From positions 257,839 through 321,838 of the forward strand of contig BMUD01000006.1 in assembly GCA_014650015.1 (NCBI GenBank): 64,000 nt of DNA, read 5' to 3'. The notes beneath the pieces were generated by a model. It was not told the origin of the DNA and did no database searches. It was given only the letters and a program-made list of their open reading frames with translations. The DNA is from Streptomyces griseoloalbus. Its GTDB lineage: Bacteria > Actinomycetota > Actinomycetes > Streptomycetales > Streptomycetaceae. The first letter of the stretch is position 1; each line of letters begins with the position of its first letter. This document shows, in pieces, positions 25,339-34,075 of this stretch. Position numbers and translations under genes: made by a program.

Positions 25339-26264
25339 CGGATCTGCTCTTCGTTCTGTGTGTCGCTGTTCTGTGGGGTGTTCTGTGTGTCGCTGTCCTG
25401 TAGGGCGTTCTGTGTGTCGTGCCGGGTGTCGATCCGTGTGCCGCGGCCCTGGAGGCGGGCCGCGAGGGTCCTGATGTCCGGGAGGCGTGCCTGCAGGGCG
25501 GCGCCCGGGCAGTCGGTCATGTAGCCGTCGCTGTGGCCCGCGAGCGCGGGCAGCGTGGCGGTGGAGCCGGCCGCGTAGCGGCTGCCGCCGTTGCTGGAGA
25601 CCAGCCGGACGTCGGCGCGCGGGTCGGTGCCGGACGTGCCGAGCTTCCAGGCGGACACCGCGGCGATCGCCCGCAGCATCACGCCCGGCACGTCGGCGCC
25701 CTCGGTGAAGGTGCCGAGGGCGGCGATACCGGTGGTGCGGTGGTTGAAGCCCTGGGTGTGGGCGCCGGTGACGGCGCGGTCGGCGCCTCCCGCGCGGCCC
25801 TCGTAGATGGTGCCGCAGCGGTCGACGACGAAGTTGTAGCCGAGGTCGTCCCAGTCGCGGCCGAGGATCTGGCCCTCGTACAGGCCGCGGATGATGCCGG
25901 GCGCGTCCGCGCAGTCGTAGCCGTTGGGCGAGTCGGTGTGGTGGATGAAGACGGCGACGACCTCGTCGTCGTAGCGCGGGCGCGGCTGTTCGCGGGCGTC
26001 GCCGCCCAGCCAGGCCGAGCGCGGCACGATGGGCGGCCGGGGCGCCTGGTGGGCGGCCGTCGTCCGCGCGGCGGTACCGGCGGGGGACTCGGCGGCGTGT
26101 TCGACGCCGTAGGCGCACAGCACCAGGGCGAGGGCGGCGGCGAGGCCCGGCAGACAGCCGAGCGGTGCCGTGACGGCCCTGGGCAGGCGCGGGGTGCCGG
26201 GCCCGCCGGGTATCCGGGGGGAGCGGCGCTTCCGCGCTCCGCGCGGTCTCCTGAGGACACGCAT
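25335..26264 (-). CDS. PGRP-type N-acetylmuramoyl-L-alanine amidase, secreted
   Basis: A 309-aa exported peptidoglycan-recognition/amidase_2 protein. The N terminus is basic and followed by one hydrophobic segment (LGCLPGLAAALALVLCAYGV), a signal or anchor. The domain (about 80-275) has IVPRSAWLGG, VVAVFIHHTDSPNGYDC (first zinc His), LGYNFVVDRCGTIYEGR, THTQGFNHRTTGIA in context GAHTQGFN, and GHSDGYMTDCPG (His and Cys zinc ligands). It cleaves the stem peptide from MurNAc. The extreme C terminus carries a 9-aa tandem repeat. The ATG at 26264 is chosen for MRVLRRPRG; MarP-like protease is divergent. Confidence 0.9.
   Translation of the reverse strand: MRVLRRPRGARKRRSPRIPGGPGTPRLPRAVTAPLGCLPGLAAALALVLCAYGVEHAAESPAGTAARTTAAHQAPRPPIVPRSAWLGGDAREQPRPRYDDEVVAVFIHHTDSPNGYDCADAPGIIRGLYEGQILGRDWDDLGYNFVVDRCGTIYEGRAGGADRAVTGAHTQGFNHRTTGIAALGTFTEGADVPGVMLRAIAAVSAWKLGTSGTDPRADVRLVSSNGGSRYAAGSTATLPALAGHSDGYMTDCPGAALQARLPDIRTLAARLQGRGTRIDTRHDTQNALQDSDTQNTPQNSDTQNEEQIR
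25354..25425 (-). repeat. 27-bp tandem repeat at the 3' end of the amidase gene
   Basis: Units at 25354-25380 and 25381-25407 plus a partial third unit from 25408 encode DTQNTPQNS, DTQNALQDS and a last DTQNEEQ-like copy. T-rich on the top strand, unlike neighbouring sequence. Confidence 0.8.
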
Positions 26265-26454
26265 GGTCTCACTGTGGATCCGGTCCGCCCGGTCCGCGAT
26301 ATGTGGTGTGCCACTCGGAGGAACCATCGTCCCGGTCCGCGACGTTTTCCCCGGTACACGCGCGCGTGGCCGCATTCCCGCGGCCGTCGCGCGCGTGGCT
26401 GATCAACGGGCCCCTCCCCCACGTATGTGTGGGCCCGAGAGAAAGGCGGCGTGC

Positions 26455-27639
26455 GTGGACCTGCTCGACATCCTGCTGTTGCCGGTCGTCCTGGCCTACG
26501 CGGCGTCCGGTTACCGGCGCGGTCTGCTGGCCGGCTGTGTCTCGCTGGCCGGATTCGTGGGCGGTGCGGTCGTCGGTGTGTGGCTCCTGCCGTGGGTGAT
26601 GGACCTGGTGACACCGGGGACGACCCGGGCGACGGTGGCGGCCGTGTTCACGGTGCTGCTGCCGGCGGTGGCGGGCCACGAGCTGGCGGGGCGGCCGGCG
26701 CTGCGGCTGCGGCGGGAGCTGGACCGGGGGCCGCTGAGGGTGGCGGACGGGATCGGCGGCGCCGTGGCCAACTCGGTGGCGGTGCTGATCGTGGCGTGGG
26801 TGGCGGCGAGCGTGCTGGGCGCGTCCTCGTCCCCGCTGGTGACGTCGGCGATCCGGGACTCGCGGCTGCTGGGCTCGGTGCAGGACGTGATGCCGGACAC
26901 CACTCCGGGCTGGTTCTCCGGGGCCACCACGGCGCTGACGGAGGCGGGTTTCCCGCAGGTGTTCAACCCGTTCGAGAACGAGTCGACGGCCGAGGTCGCC
27001 GAGCCGTCCGGGGACAGCGTCACGGAGGCCGCCACCCTGGCCGCCCAGCGCAGCACGGTGAAGGTCGAGGGCGTGGCGGGCACCCAGGGCCGCGAGGGCA
27101 GCGGCTTCGTGTACGCGCGGGAGCACGTGATGACCAACGCCCATGTGGTGGCCGGGATCGACGAGCCGACGGTGCGCGTGGGCGGGGTCGGACGGACGTA
27201 TGAGGCGCGGGTGGTGCTGTTCGACCCGCGCAAGGACGTGGCCGTGCTGTACGTGCCGGACCTGCGGGCGCCCGTGCTGCGGTTCGACGACGACGCCGGG
27301 CGCGGCGACGCGGCGGTCGTCGCCGGCTATCCGCAGGACGGCGACCTGAACCTGCAGGCGGCGACGGTCGCCGGCCGGGTGCAGGCCAGGGGGCAGAACA
27401 TCTACAACGACGAGACGGTCACCCGTGAGGTCTACTCGATCCGCTCCACGGTCCGCCCCGGCAACTCCGGCGGCCCGCTGCTGACCACCGGCGGCCGGGT
27501 GTACGGCGTGGTCTTCGCGCGCTCGACCTCGGACGCCGAGACCGGTTACGTGCTGACGGCGGACGAGGTCGCGGACGACGCGGAGCGCGCGGCGCGGGCG
27601 ACGGCGCCGGTGGACACGGGGCAGCCGGCGATCTCGTAG
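26455..27639 (+). CDS. MarP-like membrane serine protease
   Basis: A 394-aa protein. The N-terminal CvpA-like membrane part (about 1-120) has four helices (VDLLDILLLPVVLAYAASG, LLAGCVSLAGFVGGAVVGVW and others). The extracytoplasmic trypsin-like domain has the triad His230 (TNAHVVAG), Asp261 (RKDVAVLYV) and Ser338 (RPGNSGGPLL). This matches MarP (Rv3671c) of Mycobacterium, a periplasmic protease needed for acid and oxidative stress resistance by activating a peptidoglycan hydrolase. The gene is divergent from a peptidoglycan amidase gene here, which is suggestive. GTG at 26455 has GAAAGGCGG upstream. Confidence 0.9.
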   Translation: MDLLDILLLPVVLAYAASGYRRGLLAGCVSLAGFVGGAVVGVWLLPWVMDLVTPGTTRATVAAVFTVLLPAVAGHELAGRPALRLRRELDRGPLRVADGIGGAVANSVAVLIVAWVAASVLGASSSPLVTSAIRDSRLLGSVQDVMPDTTPGWFSGATTALTEAGFPQVFNPFENESTAEVAEPSGDSVTEAATLAAQRSTVKVEGVAGTQGREGSGFVYAREHVMTNAHVVAGIDEPTVRVGGVGRTYEARVVLFDPRKDVAVLYVPDLRAPVLRFDDDAGRGDAAVVAGYPQDGDLNLQAATVAGRVQARGQNIYNDETVTREVYSIRSTVRPGNSGGPLLTTGGRVYGVVFARSTSDAETGYVLTADEVADDAERAARATAPVDTGQPAIS

Positions 27640-27649
27640 GGCCGGCCGG

Positions 27650-28141
27650 TCAGATCAGGGACCGGCCCATCAGGATGTCGTCGACGTACGCGCCGTCGAG
27701 GAAGAACTCCTCCGGCTGTACGCCCTCCACGACGAACCCCTCGGACTCGTACAGCTTGCGGGCGGCGGTGTTGTGGCCGAGCACGCGCAGGGTGATCCGG
27801 CGGGCGCCGCGCTCCCGTGCCTCCGCGACGGCGGCCCGCACCAGGGCCCGTCCCACGCCCAGCCCGCGCGCCTCCCCCGCGACGGCGAGGCCCCGGATCT
27901 GCCGCACATGCGTGTTGGAGGCGAGCTCGGTGGGGAAACCGAGGCGGACGTAGCCGACGAGCCGGCCCTCGTACTCGGCGACACGGTGGTCCCGGGGCCC
28001 GGAGCGCTCGCTGAAGAAGGAGTCGTACGGCGGCTGCGGCGGCGGGGTCACGGCGTGCAGCGGGGACCAGGTCGCGCGGTCGAGGCGGGCCAGTTCGCCC
28101 TCGTCGTCGGGGCGGGCGGTGCGTATGAGCGGTTCGGGCAT
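27650..28141 (-). CDS. GNAT-family N-acetyltransferase
   Basis: A 163-aa acetyltransferase, MPEPLIRTARPDDEGELARLDRATW onward. The acetyl-CoA motif A is IRGLAVAGEARGLGVGRALVRAAVAEARERGARRITLRV, the R/Q-x-x-G-x-G/A signature appearing as RGLGVGRA. Motif B follows (HNTAARKLYESEGFV). The substrate is unknown; RimI-like and small-molecule acetylases share this layout. The ATG at 28141 is chosen; a GTG nine bases upstream is in frame. Convergent with the protease gene, 10 bp apart. Confidence 0.9.
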   Translation of the reverse strand: MPEPLIRTARPDDEGELARLDRATWSPLHAVTPPPQPPYDSFFSERSGPRDHRVAEYEGRLVGYVRLGFPTELASNTHVRQIRGLAVAGEARGLGVGRALVRAAVAEARERGARRITLRVLGHNTAARKLYESEGFVVEGVQPEEFFLDGAYVDDILMGRSLI

Positions 28142-28213
28142 GAGGGTCACTGTACGGCCGGGGCGCCCGGCCATGTCCGTGATTTCCGGGCGGGGCGGGG
28201 CAGGATGGACGCC

Positions 28214-29116
28214 ATGGAACGTTCCCGAATCGCGGTGGCCGGTGCGTCCGGGCTCATCGGCGGCGCCCTGGTGCGGTCCCTGACGGCGGACGGGCACGAG
28301 GTGGTCCGGCTGGTGCGGGGTGCGCCGGGGGCGGCGGACGAGGTCCGGTGGGATCCGGAGCGGGGTTCCGTGGACGCGGACGGGCTCGCCGGGTGCGACG
28401 CCGTCGTCAACCTGGCGGGGGCCGGGGTCGGCGACCGGCGCTGGACGGCGGCGTACAAGGCGCGGATCCGGGCCGGCCGGGTGCGGGGCACGGCCGCGCT
28501 CGCCGAGGCCGTCGCCGGGCTGCCCGAGGGCGTACGGCCCCGGGTGTTCGTGAACGGCAGCGCGATCGGCTACTACGGCGAGACCGGTGACCGGACGGTG
28601 GACGAGAGCGCGCCACCGGGCGAGGGCTTTCTGCCGCGATTGTGCGTGGAGTGGGAGGCCGCCGCGGCACCGGCGCGGGAGGCGGGCGTGCGGACCGCGT
28701 TCGCGCGGACCGGGCTGGTGGTGGCCCACGGCGGCGGGGCGTGGGGCCGGCTCTTCCCGCTGTTCCGGGCGGGGCTGGGCGGGCGGATGGGCGACGGGCG
28801 CCAGTTCTGGTCGTTCGTCGCGCTGCACGACGAGGTGGCCGCGCTGCGCCATCTCCTGGACACCGAGGGGCTGTCCGGGCCGTTCAATCTGACGGCCCCG
28901 CATCCGGTGACCAACCGGGAGGTCACCGAGGCGATGGCTCACGTGCTGCACCGGCCGGCGGTCTTCGCGGTGCCGGCGCCCGTGCTGCGGACGGTGCTCG
29001 GGGAGATGGCCGGGGATGTGCTGGGCAGTGCCCGGGTGGTGCCGGCGCGGCTGCTGGAGTCGGGCTTCCGGTTCGCGTTCCCCCGGATCGAGGGAGCGAT
29101 CCGGGCGGCGCTGTGA
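28214..29116 (+). CDS. TIGR01777 / SDR39U1-type epimerase-like NAD(P) protein
   Basis: A 300-aa extended short-chain dehydrogenase. NAD(P) motif IAVAGASGLIGGALVRSL; family marks DAVVNLAGAGVGDRRWTAAYK, VNGSAIGYYG, a catalytic-region Tyr in that stretch, and PFNLTAPHPVTNREVTEAMA. The C-terminal DUF1731-like part is VLGEMAGDVLGSARVVPARLLESGFRF. Relatives are linked to cell division (SulA-like naming) or heme, but the reaction is not established. ATG at 28214; 28205 is an in-frame alternative. Confidence 0.9.
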   Translation: MERSRIAVAGASGLIGGALVRSLTADGHEVVRLVRGAPGAADEVRWDPERGSVDADGLAGCDAVVNLAGAGVGDRRWTAAYKARIRAGRVRGTAALAEAVAGLPEGVRPRVFVNGSAIGYYGETGDRTVDESAPPGEGFLPRLCVEWEAAAAPAREAGVRTAFARTGLVVAHGGGAWGRLFPLFRAGLGGRMGDGRQFWSFVALHDEVAALRHLLDTEGLSGPFNLTAPHPVTNREVTEAMAHVLHRPAVFAVPAPVLRTVLGEMAGDVLGSARVVPARLLESGFRFAFPRIEGAIRAAL

Positions 29117-29366
29117 ACGCACGCGAGCGTGCGGCGCGTAACCGCAGATGACCGCGCGCGACGGCGATGCGCAAGGAACTGAGCTCCCTGCGACCACATC
29201 GTGCCCATCCGGTGTGTGTATGCGACCGTCGTGCGCCCGTGCTCTGTCCATGCGCGACTGACCCCGGGGCCGATCACGGTCCTAACCTCGACCAGGACTC
29301 GGGTATCCCTGGGGCCTGTTGAGGGCATGACGTCTCCAGCGCCCGCGCAACCTCGAGGAGGGGCAC

Positions 29367-30761
29367 GTGCTTGAGCCCACGTACCAGGCGGACGTCGTCG
29401 TCGTGGGAGCCGGGATCGCCGGACTCTCCGCGGCGCGACGACTGACCAGCGCAGGAGTCACCACCATGGTCCTGGAGGCCGCCCATGAGGTGGGCGGCCG
29501 TATGGCGACCGAGAAGGTCGACGGCTTCCGGCTCGACAGAATCGGCCGGTTGCTGTCCACGGCGTATCCCGAACTACGGCTGACCCCCGGCCTCGACGGG
29601 CTCGCCCTGAGCCTCTTCGCACCCGGCGTCCTGCTGCACAGCGACGGACGGCACCATCGCGCGGGCGTGCAGCCCGGCACACGGGGCGCGAGGGGCGCCC
29701 TCCACGCGGTGCGCGCCCTGGCGAGCGCCCCGCGGCCGGGGCCCGGCCCCAGGAGGCCGGTGGCCGTGCCCGGACGGCAGGTGTCGGCGCCCCGCAGCCG
29801 CACCGGCGCTCCGCTGGGCACGGCGGTCGACCAGGCCCGCCTGGGCGCCGCGTTCACCAAGCTCGCGGGCACGCCCGTGGAACGGCTGCTGGCCCGGCCC
29901 GAGATGCCCGCGGCCGAGGCGCTGGTGGCCCGGGGGCTGCCCGCCCGCACCATCGACGGCTTCCTGCGTCCGCTGCTCTCCGCCCTGCTGTGCGACCCGG
30001 ATCTCACCACTTCGAGCCGGTCCGCGGATCTCGCGCTGCGGGCCTTCGCGAGCGGGCGGCTGTGTCTGCCGGAGGGCGGCGCCGAGGCGCTGCCGCAGCA
30101 ACTGGCCCGGACGCTGCCGCCGGGCACGGTGCACACGGGGGTGCGGGTCACCTCCGTGTCCACGAACTCGGTGACCACTGCCGAGCACGGCGAGTTCCGG
30201 TGCGGCGCGGTACTGATCGCGACCGGGGCGCGGGCCGCCGCCGAGCTGCTGCCCGGCCTGCGGGTGCCCGGCTTCCACCCGGTGACGGTGGTGCACCACA
30301 CGACCGACGAGCCCCCGGCGACCGGTGCCTCGCTGCTGCTCGACGCCGACCGGGGCGGCCCGGTCGCGCACACGGCGGTCGTCAGCCGGGTCGACCCGTC
30401 CCGCGCCCCGGCCGGCCGCACCCTGGTGACGTCGACGGTCCTCGGCCCGCACACACCGGACATCGACACCGCCGTACGCGTGCACCTGGCCCGGCTCTAC
30501 GGCATGTCGACGGCGCGCTGGGAAACCCTGGGCGTGCACCACACCGCCGAGGCGGTTCCCGCCATGCGCCCGCCACATGATCTGCGCCGCACGGTGCGCC
30601 TGCTGGCGGGCCTGTACGTCTGCGGCGACCACCGCGACACCGGGACGGTCCAGGGGGCCCTGCACTCGGCTCACCGGGCCTCGGCGGCGATCCTGGCGGA
30701 CCTGGGCGTGGGGCGCCCGCTGCACACGGCGGATCCGGTGCCGACGGCTCGCGCGGCCTGA
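29367..30761 (+). CDS. FAD-dependent amine-oxidase-like oxidoreductase
   Basis: A 464-aa flavoprotein. N-terminal Rossmann motif DVVVVGAGIAGLSAARRLTSAG and the acidic end with GGRM (EVGGRMATEKVDGFRLD). C-terminal FAD-contact motif GLYVCGDHRDTGTVQGALHSAHRASAAIL. This is the carotenoid-desaturase/protoporphyrinogen-oxidase-like group, but no carotenoid or heme genes are nearby, so the substrate is open. GTG at 29367 with GAGGAGGGG upstream. Confidence 0.88.
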   Translation: MLEPTYQADVVVVGAGIAGLSAARRLTSAGVTTMVLEAAHEVGGRMATEKVDGFRLDRIGRLLSTAYPELRLTPGLDGLALSLFAPGVLLHSDGRHHRAGVQPGTRGARGALHAVRALASAPRPGPGPRRPVAVPGRQVSAPRSRTGAPLGTAVDQARLGAAFTKLAGTPVERLLARPEMPAAEALVARGLPARTIDGFLRPLLSALLCDPDLTTSSRSADLALRAFASGRLCLPEGGAEALPQQLARTLPPGTVHTGVRVTSVSTNSVTTAEHGEFRCGAVLIATGARAAAELLPGLRVPGFHPVTVVHHTTDEPPATGASLLLDADRGGPVAHTAVVSRVDPSRAPAGRTLVTSTVLGPHTPDIDTAVRVHLARLYGMSTARWETLGVHHTAEAVPAMRPPHDLRRTVRLLAGLYVCGDHRDTGTVQGALHSAHRASAAILADLGVGRPLHTADPVPTARAA

Positions 30762-31261
30762 CCGCGCGTCGGGTGGGGCGAGTCGGTCATTCCGGGTTGG
30801 CGGGGTGCACGGTGCCGGTGCGGGCCGGGGGGCTGCTCATCCCGGCGTTGGCGGGTGCACGGTGCCGGGGGTGGGCCGGGGGAGGTTGCGCAGCCCGGCG
30901 CTCACGGGGTGCCGCCGCGCCCACCCGTGCCGCCCCAGCGGCACGACTGCCCGCAGTGGGCGGCAGTGGCTGCCCGCGGTGGGCGGCTGTGGCTGCCCGC
31001 AGTGGGCGGCGATGGCCGCGTACGGCGCGAAGGGGACGGGGCGGGGGTGTTCGCCCGCAGTGGCTGGCGCGTCCGCACCCCCCGCTTCTCAAGTAACCGA
31101 TTCCGCGCCAGTCCGAGGACGGACACCCCCGACCCGGCCCCGACCCACCCACCACCCACAGGCGCTACAGCGACCCCCACCGAAGCCGCACATGCGCCGC
31201 AGGCAGACAACCCTCACCCCCACCGAACCGAACCCCGCACCGCAGGCATCCCCCACGGCCG
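30762..31261. other. 500-bp intergenic region with two sets of direct repeats
   Basis: Between the stops of the FAD oxidoreductase and the HTH/TPR regulator. GGTGCACGGTGCCGG recurs at about 30803 and 30851. A 23-bp tandem repeat follows. The part 31080-31250 is C- and A-rich with no clear gene. No coding frame has convincing protein character. Confidence 0.6.
30948..31016. repeat. Three 23-bp tandem repeats
   Basis: Units 30948-30970, 30971-30993 and 30994-31016 all follow TGCCCGCRGTGGGCGGC plus six variable bases. A broken copy appears near 31050. Each unit is itself partly self-complementary (GCCCGC/GCGGGC). Confidence 0.85.
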
Positions 31262-32725
31262 TCAGCCGTAGGCGGCGACCTTGTCGCGGTAGGTGCGGAC
31301 GGGGGCCGCGTCGCGATAGGGCTCCAGTCTGCGTTCGAAGTCGCGGACGTACTCCACTGCCCGTACGGAACGCATCTCGGCGGCCTGGGCGGCGGCCTCG
31401 GCGGCCAGATGACACGCCTGGTCGAGTTCGCCGAGGCCCAGGCGGGCGGTGGCCAGGACCATCCGGCAGAACAGCCGGCTGCGGGCGTAGCCCGGGGCCC
31501 GCAGCTGCAGGGAGCGCTCCGCGTGCTGCGCGGCGGCGCGGAACTGCTGGAGGTCCCGGTGGCAGTGGCCGAACTCGTCGGCGAGCTGCGCCTCGTCGAA
31601 GAAGCGCGCCCAGTGCGGGACCTCGTCGCCGGGCCGGGCGCTCTCCAGGGCACGTTCGGCCCGTACCAGCGCGGCCGTGCAGGCCCGCACCTCGCCGAGC
31701 ACCCCGTGCCCGCGCGCCTCGGCGGCGTGCAGCAGCGCCTGCACGACGGGCGGGGCGGAGCCGCCCGCACCCTGCTGGGCGACCCGCGCGAGCTGTACGG
31801 CCTCCCGCCCGTGGCCGAGGTAGACGGCCTGGCGGCTCATGGTGACCAGGACGTACGCGCCGTAGGGCCGGTCCCCCGCCACCTGCGCGAGCCGCAGCGC
31901 CTGGACGAAGTAGCGCTGCGCGAGTCCGTGCGCGGCGATGTCGTACGACGTCCAGCCGGCCAGCCGCGTCAGCTCGGCGGCGGCCGCGAACAGACGGCGG
32001 CCGGTCTGCTCGCCGTAGGTGCCGCGCAGCATCGGCTCGCACTCGTGCTCCAGATAGCGCACGAGCGCCTGGCGGGCGTGGCCGCCTCCGTAGGCGTCGT
32101 CGAGGGTGCGGAACAGCTCACCGACCGAGCGCAGCGCGGCGATGTCACCGCCGGTGACCCGGTGGCCGGGGGCGCGTTCGGCCGTACCGCGCCGGCGGGC
32201 GGCGAGATCCGACGGGCCCGGCGGGCGGGGCGACGGGCGGCCCTGGGCGGGGACCCGCAACGGCGGCTCCGCGCGGGCCACCTTCTCGTCGGCGCGCCCG
32301 ATGAGCCAGTCCCGGCTCGGCACGACCAGCCCCGCCGAGGTGAAGGCGATCTTGCGCAGCTCGGCATGGCTGCCGGAGTCCTTGCGCCACAGCCCGCTGA
32401 CGATGTCGACGGCCTCCTCGGGGCCGGCGGCGAACTCCAGACCGGCGTAGACCGGCGCGCAGGCGTCCAGGCCCAGGTCCTGGGCGGTCAGGCGGCGGCC
32501 CAGGCGCCGGGTGAAGACCTCGGCGATCAGCGCCGGGGTGGTGCCCCTCGGCTGCTGCCCGCGCAGCCAGCGGGTGACGGATGTCTTGTCGTATCTGAGG
32601 TCGAGCCCGTGTTCGAGACCGAGCTGGTCCACGCGACGGGCGAGTCCCGCGTTGGAGAACCCCGCTTCTGCGATGAGCGCGGCGAGCTGTCGGTTGGGGG
32701 TGCGCTGCGCGGGTCGTTCCGTCAT
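31262..32725 (-). CDS. HTH regulator with TPR-like helical domain (NsdA-like)
   Basis: A 487-aa cytoplasmic regulator. The N-terminal part (about 8-75) looks like a helix-turn-helix: NRQLAALIAEAGFSNAGLARRVDQLG and KTSVTRWLRGQQPRGTTPALIAEVF. From about 225 to the end it is all-helical with TPR-like repeats (ALRLAQVAGDRPYGAYVL, AEARGHGVLGEVRACTAALVRAE, RLFCRMVLATARLGLGELDQACHLA). This layout matches Streptomyces NsdA/NsdB-type proteins, several of which repress sporulation or antibiotic production, but no specific role can be claimed. ATG at 32725 with AGGAG upstream. Confidence 0.82.
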   Translation of the reverse strand: MTERPAQRTPNRQLAALIAEAGFSNAGLARRVDQLGLEHGLDLRYDKTSVTRWLRGQQPRGTTPALIAEVFTRRLGRRLTAQDLGLDACAPVYAGLEFAAGPEEAVDIVSGLWRKDSGSHAELRKIAFTSAGLVVPSRDWLIGRADEKVARAEPPLRVPAQGRPSPRPPGPSDLAARRRGTAERAPGHRVTGGDIAALRSVGELFRTLDDAYGGGHARQALVRYLEHECEPMLRGTYGEQTGRRLFAAAAELTRLAGWTSYDIAAHGLAQRYFVQALRLAQVAGDRPYGAYVLVTMSRQAVYLGHGREAVQLARVAQQGAGGSAPPVVQALLHAAEARGHGVLGEVRACTAALVRAERALESARPGDEVPHWARFFDEAQLADEFGHCHRDLQQFRAAAQHAERSLQLRAPGYARSRLFCRMVLATARLGLGELDQACHLAAEAAAQAAEMRSVRAVEYVRDFERRLEPYRDAAPVRTYRDKVAAYG

Positions 32726-32901
32726 CTGCGGTGCGGTCTCCTGCCTTCCGGCTGAACGAGTGTGCCCGGATTGCCTGTGAGCAGCCCTTATGGCCTTACG
32801 GACGGCGCGAATGTAGCGGAGAGTAAACACCCGATCGCACATTTCGATTCGGCATTCATCCGATCGTGTGAGGATTTACCGGAAAGCTGACGAGCGACCG
32901 A

Positions 32902-32997
32902 CGAACAGCCACGCGCGACGGGCAGCCGACCGCCACGCGCGACGAGCGGCCGACCGCCACACGCGACGAGCGGCCGACCGCCACGCGCGACGGGCGA
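32902..32997. repeat. Four 24-bp tandem repeats between the HTH/TPR regulator and lipB
   Basis: Three good units (32926-32949, 32950-32973, 32974-32997) of CCGACCGCCACGCGCGACGA plus GCGG, and a degenerate first unit (32902-32925). They fill much of the 370-bp divergent intergenic region. A TACAGT (33042-33047) about 50 bp before the lipB start may be its -10. The unit contains CGCGCG and would be open in several frames, but no start with a ribosome site was found. Confidence 0.85.
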
Positions 32998-33095
32998 GCG
33001 GCGAACGGGCGGCTGCCGATCGAGGCCCGGCCGCACGGTCGTACAGTGGCTTGGGCGCGTTTCGTGCCTTACGACCTTCTAGGGAGGCGCTTGCC

Positions 33096-33896
33096 GTGAG
33101 TGAGCTGCGGTTCGTCCGGATGGGCTTCGGTGCCGAGGCCGTCGACTATCAGCTGGCCTGGGACGAGCAGCGCCGGGTGCACGCCGCCCGCTTCGCCGAC
33201 GAGGTGCCCGACACCGTGATCCTCCTGGAACACCCCCCGGTCTACACGGCCGGCCGGCGCACCGAGGACAGCGAGCGCCCCCTCGACGGCACCCCGGTCG
33301 TCGACGTGGACCGCGGCGGCAAGATCACCTGGCACGGCCCCGGCCAGCTCGTGGGCTACCCGATCCAGAAGCTGCCCCGCCCGGTGGACGTGGTCGCCCA
33401 TGTCCGGCGCCTGGAGGAGGCCCTGATCCGCACCTGCGCCGAGTTCGGCCTGGAGACCACCCGGATCGAGGGCCGCAGCGGTGTGTGGGTGCTGGGCGAC
33501 CCCGTCGAACAGCGCCCCGCGCTCGGCGGCCTCTCCCTGGACTTCGACCCCCGGCTGCACGACGAGGAGTTCGACCCCCGGCTCAACGGTCCTGAGTACG
33601 CCCCCTCCAACGCCGGCCAGCGCCGCGAGGACCGCAAGATCGCGGCGATCGGCATCCGCGTGGCCAAGGGGGTCACGATGCACGGCTTCGCGCTCAACGT
33701 GAACCCCGACAACAAGTGGTTCGACCGGATCATCCCGTGCGGGATCCGCGACGCGGGCGTCGCCTCGCTGGCCGCGGAGCTGGGCCGCGACGTGACCATC
33801 GACGAGGTGCTGCCGGTCGTGGAACGGCACCTGCGGGACGTCCTGGAGAACGCGGAGCCGAAGCCGCGGGAGATCGAGCGGACACCGGCGGCATAA
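33096..33896 (+). CDS. lipB: Lipoyl(octanoyl) transferase
   Basis: LipB moves octanoate from acyl-carrier protein to lipoyl domains, the first step of endogenous lipoate synthesis. 266 aa, starting [19 protein letters not shown]. Motifs: [56 protein letters not shown] (catalytic Lys), and [14 protein letters not shown] (acyl-carrying Cys). GTG at 33096 with AGGGAGG. lipA follows 180 bp downstream; lpdA/E2/aceE upstream supply the proteins to be modified. Confidence 0.97.
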   Translation: MSELRFVRMGFGAEAVDYQLAWDEQRRVHAARFADEVPDTVILLEHPPVYTAGRRTEDSERPLDGTPVVDVDRGGKITWHGPGQLVGYPIQKLPRPVDVVAHVRRLEEALIRTCAEFGLETTRIEGRSGVWVLGDPVEQRPALGGLSLDFDPRLHDEEFDPRLNGPEYAPSNAGQRREDRKIAAIGIRVAKGVTMHGFALNVNPDNKWFDRIIPCGIRDAGVASLAAELGRDVTIDEVLPVVERHLRDVLENAEPKPREIERTPAA

Positions 33897-33966
33897 AACC
33901 GGTCCGTCCGGCGTTCGGTGTCGTGGCGGTCCGGGCCGAGCGGGGGCCTCGCGGACGGCAGTGTCG

Positions 33967-34013
33967 GCAGGCGGGCACCCGCCGGGCTTTCAAGCAGGCG
34001 GGCACCCCGCCGG
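33967..34013. repeat. 20-bp direct repeat in the lipB-lipA gap
   Basis: GCAGGCGGGCACCCGCCGG at 33967-33985 recurs at 33994-34013 with one extra C. Each copy contains an inverted repeat GGCGGG-CACC-CGCC and could fold as a hairpin between the two genes. Confidence 0.7.
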
Positions 34014-34075
34014 ACATGCAAAACAACGGGCGTACGCTTGAGGACGCCGAAGAATCAATCGCTAGGGAGCCGGTC

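Noticed and set aside
32902-32997. CRISPR array
   Set aside because: Repeats are contiguous without spacers and no cas genes are present.
32868-33095. N-terminal extension of lipB through the 24-bp repeats
   Set aside because: Repetitive Arg/Ala/His sequence not found in LipB proteins; the GTG at 33096 has a good ribosome site.
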